Source: CAYZJR01 sp964503045
GTDB lineage: Bacteria; Cyanobacteriota; Vampirovibrionia; Obscuribacterales; Obscuribacteraceae
NCBI GenBank assembly: GCA_964503045.1
Contig: CAZCZI010000017.1
Coordinates: 53,110-117,109, forward strand
DNA: 64,000 bases
Direction: 5' to 3'
A program made the position numbers and the translations under genes. The notes under the pieces are model-generated. The model was not told the DNA's origin and made no database searches. It saw only the letters and a list, made by a program, of their open reading frames with translations. Of this stretch, positions 36,293 to 44,839 are shown one piece after another (within the stretch, counting starts at the first letter, position 1; each line of letters begins with the position of its first letter).

Positions 36293-37885
36293 ATGGCTAA
36301 GGTACTTATAGTTGAGGACAACCAAGATCTGGCGAATCTCGTTCGCTCGATGTTGGAGTTTGAGGATCACACCGTTGACGCCTTTCACACAGGCACTGAA
36401 GGTCGTGACAACATTCTCAAACAGCCCTACGATTTGGTCATTCTTGACTGGGATTTGCCCGGCGTTTCCGGAATTGAGATTCTCAAAGAGTTTCGCAATC
36501 ACGGCGGCACTACTCCCGTGCTTATGCTGACCGGACGCCAATCGGTGGAGGAAAAGGAAGCGGGACTAGACGAGGGTGCCGACGACTATTTGACCAAGCC
36601 TTTTGATATGAAAGAACTCGGCGCTAGAGTACGCGCCCAGCTTAGACGTTCAGCAAAAGCACAGAGTACGACCTCACTGCAAATCGGCGACATAGTTTTA
36701 GACACAGCAAAGCAACGAGCGACAAAGGGTGGACGCACAGTTGTTCTTACGCCGCGAGAGTATCAACTTCTCGAATTCTGCGCAAAGTACCCGCATCTCA
36801 TCCTCGAATTTGCAGAACTAGTAAAACAAGTCTGGCCCTCGGACTCCGAAGCAACTGATGAAGTGGTGAACACCACAATTCGCAGACTCCGAAAAAAATT
36901 AGACCCGGAAGGAAAAATCATCTGCCCTCATCTTGCCTCCGCATCTGGTACCACTGCCGCAGGCGAGCAAGAACAACCGAGTCTTCAACCTGGAGACGCA
37001 TCAAATACTGAGTCCGCCCAAGAAGAAGATGCAGACCCCTTTATCGGCACCATCTTTGACGAAAAGTATGAGTTAGTAGAACTTTTGGGCGGTGGTGGAA
37101 CAGGCATTGTCTATCGCGCTAAGCATTGTGCAATTGGCAACACAGTAGCCGTGAAATTGCTTTACCCGCACATGAGCTTTCAACCTGAGGTCGTGCGAAG
37201 ATTCAGTCAAGAAGCCAGATCGACAGGTATGCTTTCTCACAAGAATGTAATTGCGATACATGACTTTGGACAAAACGACATGGGTCAACCATACCTCGTG
37301 ATGGAATTAATTATCGGAATAAGCCTCGCAGATTTGATAGAAAAATCAGGGAAATTGCCTCTGCCTCTGGCAGCCGACCTCTTCGTTCAAACCTGCAATG
37401 GACTGGCCCATGCCCATGAAAAGGGCGTTCTGCACAGAGACGTGAAACCCAGCAACTTGATGCTGGTGAAAGAACCGAATGGTTCCTACACAGTTAAACT
37501 CGTGGATTTCGGGCTGGCAAAACCAACAACGGAAGAGTCCGTCGACAGTCTCACACGAACCGGAGAAGTATTCGGCAGCCCGCCCTACATGAGTCCAGAA
37601 CAATGCCGTGGGCAGAAAGTCGATCATCGAGCCGACATCTACGCCCTCGGCTGTGTACTGTACGAGATGCTAACCGGCAAACCACCTTTTCTGGGCTCGG
37701 ATGCATTGCAGACGATTTTGAAACATGTAAACGCCGAACCGCCGCGCCTGATGCTTGCTGACGTGCCCGACAGGCAAAACATGCTTTTGGACAAGACCAT
37801 CCAAAAGTGCCTGGCCAAGGACAAAGAGCAGCGTTTTCAAACGGTAGACGACCTAAACAACAGCTTCAAGACAATATTTCAATAA
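36293..37885 (+). CDS. Response regulator fused to a Ser/Thr protein kinase
   Basis: One 530-residue reading frame with three domains. The receiver (1-120) has the phospho-acceptor Asp52 and KPF lysine. The OmpR winged helix (about 128-203) is complete to the recognition helix IRRLRKKLDPEG but lacks the final RTVHGVGY hairpin; the chain instead runs into a Thr/Glu/Gln-rich linker (about 205-255). A Hanks-type kinase (about 260-525) follows with a GGGGTG loop, Lys288 in VAVK, HRDVKPSN (381-388), DFG (405-407) and an SPEQ activation segment. All catalytic residues are present. Phosphorylation of the receiver could therefore gate a Ser/Thr kinase, perhaps DNA-tethered. It starts an operon with a histidine kinase and a second regulator. 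A TGATAAT at 36276-36282 suggests a promoter just upstream of the ATG. Confidence 0.9.
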   Translation: MAKVLIVEDNQDLANLVRSMLEFEDHTVDAFHTGTEGRDNILKQPYDLVILDWDLPGVSGIEILKEFRNHGGTTPVLMLTGRQSVEEKEAGLDEGADDYLTKPFDMKELGARVRAQLRRSAKAQSTTSLQIGDIVLDTAKQRATKGGRTVVLTPREYQLLEFCAKYPHLILEFAELVKQVWPSDSEATDEVVNTTIRRLRKKLDPEGKIICPHLASASGTTAAGEQEQPSLQPGDASNTESAQEEDADPFIGTIFDEKYELVELLGGGGTGIVYRAKHCAIGNTVAVKLLYPHMSFQPEVVRRFSQEARSTGMLSHKNVIAIHDFGQNDMGQPYLVMELIIGISLADLIEKSGKLPLPLAADLFVQTCNGLAHAHEKGVLHRDVKPSNLMLVKEPNGSYTVKLVDFGLAKPTTEESVDSLTRTGEVFGSPPYMSPEQCRGQKVDHRADIYALGCVLYEMLTGKPPFLGSDALQTILKHVNAEPPRLMLADVPDRQNMLLDKTIQKCLAKDKEQRFQTVDDLNNSFKTIFQ

Positions 37886-37967
37886 TTCCTTATAGGCGAG
37901 AAGTTTGGCTTGGGCGTGGAACAACTAAATTGGCTCCAAACCCCCGAAGGGACCATTTGCCTTAAGC

Positions 37968-39818
37968 ATGCGACTCACCTTATCAAAAAAGGCAATTATT
38001 CTCGTCACTATTCCGCTTGTTTTTGAAATAGTGTTCGTAGTCGTTCTCGTGTGCATGTTGACACAAGTTGAAATCGAACGCAGACATGAACAACACGCCA
38101 TCGAAGTTGCCACCGAAGCCAATGAATTGCTCAAGCTTTTGCTCGATGCGGGCACTTCAAGCGTAATTCACCACTTAACCGGCAGCAGAAGTGCGAGACA
38201 GCGGTTTGATAAATGCAACAAGCAACTTAAGGTGCTCGGAAAAGAGTTCAAAGAATTGGTGAAAGATCATCCAAACGAACTTGCTACATTCGAAGATATC
38301 GAACGCCAACACATTTTCTGCATGTCTGCACTGCGCGATGCCAACGAGCATCTGCAAGCAGGCGACAGACTGTTTGGCATGAAGAAATGGGTCGAGATGC
38401 AAGATCATATGAACAAGCTCTTCGCCTCCGCGAAAAACCTTGTCGACCAACAGCACGAAATTCAGCGAATCAAAAGTCTAGAACAGTCCGAAACTCGCCG
38501 CAACATAATGAGCTGGATTGTCGCCGGAGTGGCGCTTAACATTGCAATTGCGGTTTCGCTTGCCGTCTACTTCAATCGCGGCACAGCCAATCGCATGAAA
38601 GTGTTAATTGAAAACATCAAACTCCTTTCGGCAAATCAACCCTTAAAAGGCCCCATTAAGGGAACAGACGAGATTGCTCAACTCGACGAAGCATTCAGGA
38701 AGATGGCTGCAAGCCTTGCAGAAGCAACCAGAAAAGAACGAGCAGTGATCGACAATGCGATGGATGTGATTTGCTCGATTACACCTGATGGAAAATTTCA
38801 GGCAGTCAACCCTGCTGCTCTGCAAATCTGGGGGCATTCTCCGGAATCGTTGTTGCAGACACGACTTAGCACATTGATTGTTCCTGCCGATTTTGAACAG
38901 ACACAGACACATGTTCAAGAAATCATTTCAACACAAGGCAGCGGATGTTTCGAAAATAGAATCAGGCATCACGACTTATCAGTGCGTGACATGCAGTGGT
39001 CAGTGATCTGGTCGGCCAACGAGAAGGCGCTGTTTTGTGTCGTGCGCGACATCTCGGAGCGCAAACGAATCGATCAACTTAAACGCGACTTCGTGGCAAT
39101 GATCAGCCACGACTTGAGAACACCTTTGACCTCTATTCAAGGATTCCTCTCGCTTTTGTCCGTCGGTGCATATGGAGAACTAACCAAAGACGGCAACCAC
39201 AGCCTCAATGTGACTGAAGCAAACATTGAACGGCTAATAAATTTGGTGAACAATCTCTTGGACATCGAGAAGATGGAATCAGGGATGCTCCAGCTAGACA
39301 TGGCACCATCGTCGATTCGAACAATCGTCGAACGCTCTGTGCAATCTGTTGAGGGTTTTGCCAAACAACAGAAAGTTACATTGGCGACCGACGAAGAGAC
39401 CATTGACGCCGTAGTGGATGTCGATGCCGATCGCCTAGTTCAAGTGGTTGTCAATTTGCTCTCAAACGCCATTAAATTTTCACCGAAGAATGAAACGGTC
39501 ACGATCTCTGCTCAAGAGCGCGATGGCGGCATGATCGAGGTCAGCGTGTCCGACCGAGGCAGGGGCGTGCCTGACGAGCTGAAGGAAAGCATCTTCGAGC
39601 GTTTCAAGCAGGTTGAACTGGACGATGAACGGCAGCGCGGCGGCAGCGGTCTGGGTCTTGCCATTTGCAAGGCGATTGTCGAGCGACACGGCGGAGAAAT
39701 CGGTGTAGAAAGCCAGCCCACGCAGGGCAGCAGGTTTTGGTTTACCGTGCGGAAGTGTTCGCAAGAGGATAAAGTAGACAAGGAAATGTCCTCACTTTCG
39801 TCGAAGACAAGTTCGTAG
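37968..39818 (+). CDS. Sensor histidine kinase (CHASE3-like, HAMP, PAS)
   Basis: A 616-residue kinase with an N-terminal helix (ILVTIPLVFEIVFVVVLVCM), a periplasmic four-helix sensor, a second membrane helix near residues 180-200, HAMP-like linker, one PAS domain (about 255-365), DHp with MISHDLRTPL (His381), and a complete CA domain (NLLSNAIKF, DRGRG, GGSGLGL). It is catalytically intact, unlike the 18043/19953 pair. It lies 82 bp after the regulator-kinase fusion and 46 bp before an OmpR regulator, so it may feed both. The short sensor has no recognisable ligand pocket. Confidence 0.92.
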   Translation: MRLTLSKKAIILVTIPLVFEIVFVVVLVCMLTQVEIERRHEQHAIEVATEANELLKLLLDAGTSSVIHHLTGSRSARQRFDKCNKQLKVLGKEFKELVKDHPNELATFEDIERQHIFCMSALRDANEHLQAGDRLFGMKKWVEMQDHMNKLFASAKNLVDQQHEIQRIKSLEQSETRRNIMSWIVAGVALNIAIAVSLAVYFNRGTANRMKVLIENIKLLSANQPLKGPIKGTDEIAQLDEAFRKMAASLAEATRKERAVIDNAMDVICSITPDGKFQAVNPAALQIWGHSPESLLQTRLSTLIVPADFEQTQTHVQEIISTQGSGCFENRIRHHDLSVRDMQWSVIWSANEKALFCVVRDISERKRIDQLKRDFVAMISHDLRTPLTSIQGFLSLLSVGAYGELTKDGNHSLNVTEANIERLINLVNNLLDIEKMESGMLQLDMAPSSIRTIVERSVQSVEGFAKQQKVTLATDEETIDAVVDVDADRLVQVVVNLLSNAIKFSPKNETVTISAQERDGGMIEVSVSDRGRGVPDELKESIFERFKQVELDDERQRGGSGLGLAICKAIVERHGGEIGVESQPTQGSRFWFTVRKCSQEDKVDKEMSSLSSKTSS

Positions 39819-39864
39819 CAAAGAGATATTCTTGTAGCGAAGCTCTCCCGTAAGTGGCAACACA

Positions 39865-40542
39865 ATGGCTAAGATTTTGATCGTTGAAGACGACCTCGGA
39901 TTATCGAAGATGATTCGCGACTGGCTCGTGTTCGAAAAACATCAAGTCGAAGAAGTCGCCGATGGAACCGAAGCACTCGAACGCCTCCGCTTCTACGAAT
40001 TCGATTTAGTAATTTTGGACTGGATGCTGCCTGGAGTGAGCGGCGTGCAGATATTGCGTGAGTTTCGAAATAACAGAGGCTCGACACCGGTTCTCATGCT
40101 CACTGGCAAAGATGCAATCGTCGACAAAGAAACAGGCTTGGATGCCGGCGCAGACGACTATCTCACAAAACCGTTTCACATGAAAGAACTCTCCGCCAGA
40201 ACCCGCGCTTTGCTTAGACGACCACGTGATATCGTGACAGACACGATCAAGGTTGGAGACCTTGTGCTCGATCGAGGTAAGCATAAGATTCTCAAAAACA
40301 ATGTCGAAGTGAAGCTTCTGCCAAAAGAGTTCGCGCTCGTTGATTTCTTCATGCGGCATCCCAATCAGGTGTTCAGCGTCGATGCACTGCTCAATCGAGT
40401 TTGGGAATCAGAATCTGATGCCACCGCAGATGCAGTCACGACTTGCATAAAGAGAATTCGCAAGAAGTTGGATTCGGAAGGGAAACCATCAATCATTCGC
40501 ACCGTGCATGGTGTTGGATACCGGATGGATACCGAGCAATAA
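39865..40542 (+). CDS. OmpR-family response regulator
   Basis: A 225-residue regulator with receiver (EDD, Asp in VILDWMLP, MLTGK, LTKPF) and winged helix ending in IIRTVHGVGYRM. All functional residues are present. It is the last gene of the fusion-kinase, histidine kinase, regulator run. Its final 18 codons are part of a 108-bp sequence repeated 1229 bp downstream, where only that tail survives, which shows that a second copy of this gene once existed nearby. Confidence 0.93.
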   Translation: MAKILIVEDDLGLSKMIRDWLVFEKHQVEEVADGTEALERLRFYEFDLVILDWMLPGVSGVQILREFRNNRGSTPVLMLTGKDAIVDKETGLDAGADDYLTKPFHMKELSARTRALLRRPRDIVTDTIKVGDLVLDRGKHKILKNNVEVKLLPKEFALVDFFMRHPNQVFSVDALLNRVWESESDATADAVTTCIKRIRKKLDSEGKPSIIRTVHGVGYRMDTEQ

Positions 40543-40596
40543 AATCGCAGTTTATTGTTTGGTCCTGTAACACATAGGTGTGAACACTAGTCCAGA
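40489..40596. repeat. 108-bp direct repeat, copy 1 (regulator 3' end plus TPR gene remnant)
   Basis: This segment matches 41718-41825 over 108 bp without gaps and with about eight mismatches. The left half codes the end of the response regulator. The right half, read on the minus strand from 40596 to 40552, encodes LVFTPMCYRTKQ and a stop, nearly identical to the C-terminus of the TPR protein at 41781, but with no gene attached. Confidence 0.85.
40552..40596 (-). pseudogene. Orphan C-terminal remnant of a membrane TPR gene
   Basis: Fourteen codons and a stop that match the end of the 41781-43088 product (LVFTPxCYRTKQ). Nothing upstream continues the frame as a TPR gene, so this is a fragment left by deletion or duplication. 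Confidence 0.6.
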
Positions 40597-40763
40597 CAGG
40601 TTTCCGAGGTCTGTCAAAGGCGATTTAGGAAACTTTCAAAATCGTGGGACAATTTAAGCGTATGATTTTGCTGGAGCGCTTGAAATCAAAGCCTGCTTGG
40701 TAATTCCAAGACAGAGTTGATCGGGCTACCACACTAGCCGCCTACGTGGTACTGCGATTCAGG

Positions 40764-41597
40764 TTACTGCCCGGCAGTTTTCCCGGCTCCGCTCTTCAAC
40801 GCGGCTGCTTTCTCCAGGAATTTTTTGGCGTTTACTTTGGGTTCGCTCTCGAGCTTGGCGGCCTTTTCGTAGGAGGCAATGGCTTTTTCATTATGTCCAG
40901 CTTTTTCCGCTGCCTCTGCAAGACACTCGGCGTAATAATAGCTGTCAGGAAGAATCTCAATTAGAATCTCAGCAATCTTCTCGGCATCGATCCATTTTTC
41001 CGCTTTCATCTGAGCCTGATACAGCACAATGTAATTGTCGCAAGCGTCAGAATCACTTTTGGACAGACCATCTGTTAGGTCCGCGGTAGCATTTTTGAGA
41101 TCGCCCATTCTCGCGTAAAGGCGTCCACGTGTACGGATAAACTTCTTGGACTTGGTGATTTCGTAGAGCTTTGTAGCGGCAACTATTCCGGCAGCGGGAT
41201 CACCATCGAATTGCTGAGCCATTACGATACGGGCAATAAGCGGAGCCTGCGACTTTGGTAGCAGCTTCGTCAGCTGGACCATGTCCTGGTCTGCGCCCTG
41301 TTTGTCACCAACTGAAGATTTCAATAATGCACGCGCCAGGAGTGATATGTGGTCTTTCGGGTCCGTTTTGAGGTGTGTGTCCATCGTCGCGATTCCCGCC
41401 CGGTTTTTGCCCTCGCCGTAACTCCAGCTGCCAACAACGTGTACCGCGTCCTGGACTATTTTGAAGTCTTCTGCGGAAAGCCCAGCCGCCATGGCCGACT
41501 TCTCTGGATCGACATCTGACGATGAACAGATCGCGCTTTGCAACGGAACTGTTTGGAGAGCCAATAGAATTGCGGTTGCCAATACGACTTTGTTCAT
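40764..41597 (-). CDS. Secreted TPR protein
   Basis: A 277-residue protein with a signal peptide (VVLATAILLALQTVPLQSA) followed by about five degenerate TPRs, including ISLLARALLKSSVGDKQGA, TRGRLYARMGDLKNATADL and ASYEKAAKLESEP. There is no catalytic motif. It sits between the two copies of the 108-bp direct repeat and is transcribed on the minus strand, convergent with the response regulator. Its position suggests it came with, or was exposed by, the rearrangement that made the repeat. Confidence 0.8.
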   Translation of the reverse strand: MNKVVLATAILLALQTVPLQSAICSSSDVDPEKSAMAAGLSAEDFKIVQDAVHVVGSWSYGEGKNRAGIATMDTHLKTDPKDHISLLARALLKSSVGDKQGADQDMVQLTKLLPKSQAPLIARIVMAQQFDGDPAAGIVAATKLYEITKSKKFIRTRGRLYARMGDLKNATADLTDGLSKSDSDACDNYIVLYQAQMKAEKWIDAEKIAEILIEILPDSYYYAECLAEAAEKAGHNEKAIASYEKAAKLESEPKVNAKKFLEKAAALKSGAGKTAGQ

Positions 41598-41717
41598 TTT
41601 AGATAGCCCTGCTGGGAAACGCAGTGATTTTACCTAAAATGAGCGCATTAAAGCCGAAAATTGAGGCCGCTCCTTTTCAGACCGATTTAGGTCGCCACTG
41701 CTTGCTTTTGAATACCC

Positions 41718-41771
41718 TCAATCATTCGCACCGTTCATGGTGTTGGATACCGGATGGATACTGAACAATAA
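41718..41771 (+). pseudogene. Orphan C-terminal tail of an OmpR-type response regulator
   Basis: Seventeen codons plus TAA encode SIIRTVHGVGYRMDTEQ, identical in protein to the end of the regulator at 39865. Three base changes here (GTG/GTT, ACC/ACT, GAG/GAA) are all synonymous. No upstream coding sequence remains. Confidence 0.75.
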
Positions 41772-41825
41772 AATAGAAGTTTATTGTTTGGTCCTGTAAC
41801 AGATCGGTGTAAACACTAGTCCAGA
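41718..41825. repeat. 108-bp direct repeat, copy 2
   Basis: The second copy of the 40489-40596 segment. Its right half is the genuine 3' end of the TPR gene at 41781. Its left half is a stranded response-regulator tail. Most differences between copies are synonymous in whichever frame they fall, pointing to a period of selection on both copies before the loss. Confidence 0.85.
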
Positions 41826-43088
41826 AACGCGCGTCTGCTTATACAGCTCGTCTTCACGTGCGGCTTGCTCGCTTAGATTTTGCTTCTGAAATACATTCTT
41901 GCGAATCAAATGCAGAGCCGCATTCAAATTCTGTCTGACTATGCTTTGATCTGCTTCGTCGTCGGACTCGAGGGTTGTCGCAGTCAATTTCAAACAATCG
42001 TCCAAGCGCCCTTCCTCTAGTAGCAGCCAAGCTTTCACCACACCAAGAATTGGCTCGGACGCAGGCTTGTCCAAATCGGATAACTCAGACTCTGCCATTT
42101 TGATCAGCGGACGAGCTTTATCCGTGTCGCGATCGTCCAGATGTATGAGCGCTTCGAGGGTCCACGGAACTACCTCGTATTTTGATCCCGACCGCCATCG
42201 CGAGTCTCTAAACTCCCAGACATATTTATCACCAACTGACCGCGTCGTATCCAAAGCTTTCACCTTGTTGCCCTCTTCACGATAAATGAGTGCATGCAAA
42301 AGCTGTGGAAAACCATCACTTCGTCCCACTAGTACATTTGAGATGGGATCTGTTCCTTTTTCTGGATCGATCAGTTCAATTTTGGCTAACAGTTCCTTAC
42401 TATCAGATAGATTGCCTAGTAAAAGCAACTTATAAGCAGCATCCTTCTTGTAATAGGTATCTGGTTTTCCAACCTTGTAGGAGAATGTCGAATAGAGGCG
42501 GTAAATTCTGGTGGCACTGTCAATGTCACCGAGCCTAACGTCTAAAGCTGCCAGCCTTGGGTAATTGCGATAAGACTTCCAAGATCGATCTTTCTGCAAA
42601 TCTATCAACTTGACCAAGGCACGCAAATCGTTTCGTTCTTTCTCCAAGTCTCCAATGTTTGAATAACAATCTGCTCTGGCTTCAAGAGCGTTAACGTCTT
42701 GTTTCGCTTGAAGCGCATTCGAGAAATAGCCAACTGCAGCAGTGTTATCTCTACAAACCCAATGCAGCCTGCCTAGAACGAAGTTGCGCGTAAATCCATC
42801 TGTGGACATAAGGTAAAGCAACGCAACTACAGGTATAAGCAACCACACGACTGAAGCAATTAGAACCCAGTTGATCGGTTTCTTCTTTCTCGAAGGCACC
42901 ACTTCGGCAGATACGTTCGAGTGGTCGCCTGACATGGTCATTTGGTCGCCTTGGTTAGAATCCGGATTCGATTCCGGTCTGCGCTCCAAATCAGCGGACG
43001 GCACCACAATTGGTGAATCTCCGATCTCCGACGCTGTGCAATCAGCCTTTAAGGATGTCTCTTTTTTTTCACGAAAAAATAGTGGCAT
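41781..43088 (-). CDS. Membrane-anchored TPR-like protein of the double-kinase operon
   Basis: A 435-residue protein. The cytoplasmic N-terminus (1-70) is polar with Pro, Ser and Asp; one transmembrane helix follows (about 73-95, WVLIASVVWLLIPVVALLYL). An extracytoplasmic helical-repeat region carries TPR-like units (FSNALQAKQDVNALEARADC and later degenerate ones). Its ATG lies 2 nt after the TGA of the upstream kinase, so it is the third gene of a kinase, kinase, TPR operon. The unstructured cytoplasmic tail could be a substrate of those kinases; that is inference. Confidence 0.75.
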   Translation of the reverse strand: MPLFFREKKETSLKADCTASEIGDSPIVVPSADLERRPESNPDSNQGDQMTMSGDHSNVSAEVVPSRKKKPINWVLIASVVWLLIPVVALLYLMSTDGFTRNFVLGRLHWVCRDNTAAVGYFSNALQAKQDVNALEARADCYSNIGDLEKERNDLRALVKLIDLQKDRSWKSYRNYPRLAALDVRLGDIDSATRIYRLYSTFSYKVGKPDTYYKKDAAYKLLLLGNLSDSKELLAKIELIDPEKGTDPISNVLVGRSDGFPQLLHALIYREEGNKVKALDTTRSVGDKYVWEFRDSRWRSGSKYEVVPWTLEALIHLDDRDTDKARPLIKMAESELSDLDKPASEPILGVVKAWLLLEEGRLDDCLKLTATTLESDDEADQSIVRQNLNAALHLIRKNVFQKQNLSEQAAREDELYKQTRVSGLVFTPICYRTKQ

Positions 43089-43090
43089 GA

Positions 43091-44839
43091 TCAGACCACC
43101 TTATCATTCAAATGCAAATGGGATTTTGCTAGAATCTCTATCGTTTCGCCTAAATCTTTTGCAGAGGCGAAGCGCTCAGCCGGCTCTCGGTCTGTCAATT
43201 TCCGCACCACACCGCGCAGATCGCTCGACAAATCTGGACGAAGCGTCTGCAACTCGCATGGTGTCAGTGGTTCTGGATCGGTGCCAGTGGACAGAAAAAA
43301 GAGAGTTGTACCAATCTGATAGAGATCGCTGGCGACACTCGCCTCACCGCAAAACTGTTCTGGAGCCATGAAACAATGCTTACCCATGACTGTATTCGAT
43401 GTGTTGGTGATGGCCGATTGAGAGATGTTGAAATCGACGAGTTTTAGAAAACCATCTGAAATCATGAGATTATCCGGGGTGAAATCTCGGTGAAGAACCG
43501 GTGGACTTTGGCTGTGCAAATAATCCAGAATCGAGCAGCATTGCCGAGCGATATCGAGCAAGTCGCGCTCGCTGAGCGGCGGACTGCTCTGTACAAATTG
43601 GCGAAGGTTGCAGCCCTTGATGAGATCCATAACAATGTACAAGCGACTTCCTTCAGCAAATGAAGTCTTATATTTGACGATGTTGGGATGCTCCAGCTTT
43701 CTCAACATCGAGATCTCATTAAGGATTTGCTTCAGGTTCTTCTCAACCGATCGCTTAGTTCCACCAAAATTGCAAAGTATCTCTTTGATTGCAACTTGCT
43801 TTTCTGATGCGGATGTGCCAGAACCTTCTGCTCTGGTTTCATTGGTCCCGTCCGCAAGATAAACGACGGAGAGTCCTCCTGAGCCCAACACCGATTCGAT
43901 AGTGTATGCACCATTTTGCAACGTGCTGCCGATTGGCAATTGTCGTTGCACATCGTGTGCACCTTTCGAGTTGAGCTCTTCTAGCCACAAACACGTAAAG
44001 CTTTCAATTTGGTTAGAGTCATCATCTTCAGCCATAGAAACATCGCCGATGACCTCTGAACCGCACCGAGCCTTGATATTTTCAATAAGAAGGTTTACAT
44101 CACTCGAGAAGGCAAACAACGGCAGCGGCAGGCGAATTCCTCCAAGTGGGAATCTTTTTGCCAACTTCTTGGTTGCCGGATCGAAGTAATAAGAACCGTC
44201 CCTGGCTACTTTCTCTAACAGCTTCCATTCGACGTAACTGGCCGGAATCTCTGATAGCTCAATCTCTAAAACTTTCTGCGGCAAAACACCCATATACAGA
44301 TAATCACGCAAATTAACCGATGCGATCCAGTGCCACGGTATTCTGATGCGCTTCATTTGTTTCTTCCCAATTAACCGGGAAATGACGTTTGCAAATTCAC
44401 TAAACAGTTGTGTGTCTGAATTCGTCACTTTAGTCCAGCGCAGCTCGAGGAGATCCTCGCGTATTCTAAGCAAATCGGGAAACACCCAGAGATTTAGAAA
44501 CTCTTTGGGATTGATGAGAAATATCAAGCTTGCCCCCAATACCGCAATCATAGGAACAGCGCAGCAGAAAAAGAAACCGCACACAACGTACAACAAGAAA
44601 TCCGGATGTGTAAAACCTTGAGGAATTGGCTGCCCCGATAGAAAAAGAAAGGGCAGAACCAGCATCACCGGCAGAATTTTCGGCAATACCTCACCCAGAT
44701 TTAGACTGGCGGGCAGTTCGTAGCGCAGCCAAGCCGCGCGCCGAATCAACGGCATCTGCGTCGGCGAATCGAAGGTTGATTTCGAAAGTGTAATCTCTTC
44801 GAGAGCCTTTCTTTCTTCTGCAGGCACAACAGATTTCAC
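43091..44839 (-). CDS. Membrane-linked Hanks-type protein kinase with altered catalytic motifs
   Basis: About 582 residues. The N-terminal half has two hydrophobic segments (near 60-75 and 85-115) and an unrecognised region to about 300. A kinase domain (about 310-570) has a GSGGLSVVY glycine loop, VAIKE lysine, Glu of the C-helix, and a catalytic loop HRDFTPDN, where the usual Lys is Thr. The metal-binding motif is DFN instead of DFG. The GTG at 44839 overlaps the TGA of the preceding kinase gene (GTGA) and is preferred over a GTG 12 nt further upstream. Activity may be reduced or specialised; it could act as a partner of the upstream kinase. Confidence 0.8.
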   Translation of the reverse strand: MKSVVPAEERKALEEITLSKSTFDSPTQMPLIRRAAWLRYELPASLNLGEVLPKILPVMLVLPFLFLSGQPIPQGFTHPDFLLYVVCGFFFCCAVPMIAVLGASLIFLINPKEFLNLWVFPDLLRIREDLLELRWTKVTNSDTQLFSEFANVISRLIGKKQMKRIRIPWHWIASVNLRDYLYMGVLPQKVLEIELSEIPASYVEWKLLEKVARDGSYYFDPATKKLAKRFPLGGIRLPLPLFAFSSDVNLLIENIKARCGSEVIGDVSMAEDDDSNQIESFTCLWLEELNSKGAHDVQRQLPIGSTLQNGAYTIESVLGSGGLSVVYLADGTNETRAEGSGTSASEKQVAIKEILCNFGGTKRSVEKNLKQILNEISMLRKLEHPNIVKYKTSFAEGSRLYIVMDLIKGCNLRQFVQSSPPLSERDLLDIARQCCSILDYLHSQSPPVLHRDFTPDNLMISDGFLKLVDFNISQSAITNTSNTVMGKHCFMAPEQFCGEASVASDLYQIGTTLFFLSTGTDPEPLTPCELQTLRPDLSSDLRGVVRKLTDREPAERFASAKDLGETIEILAKSHLHLNDKVV

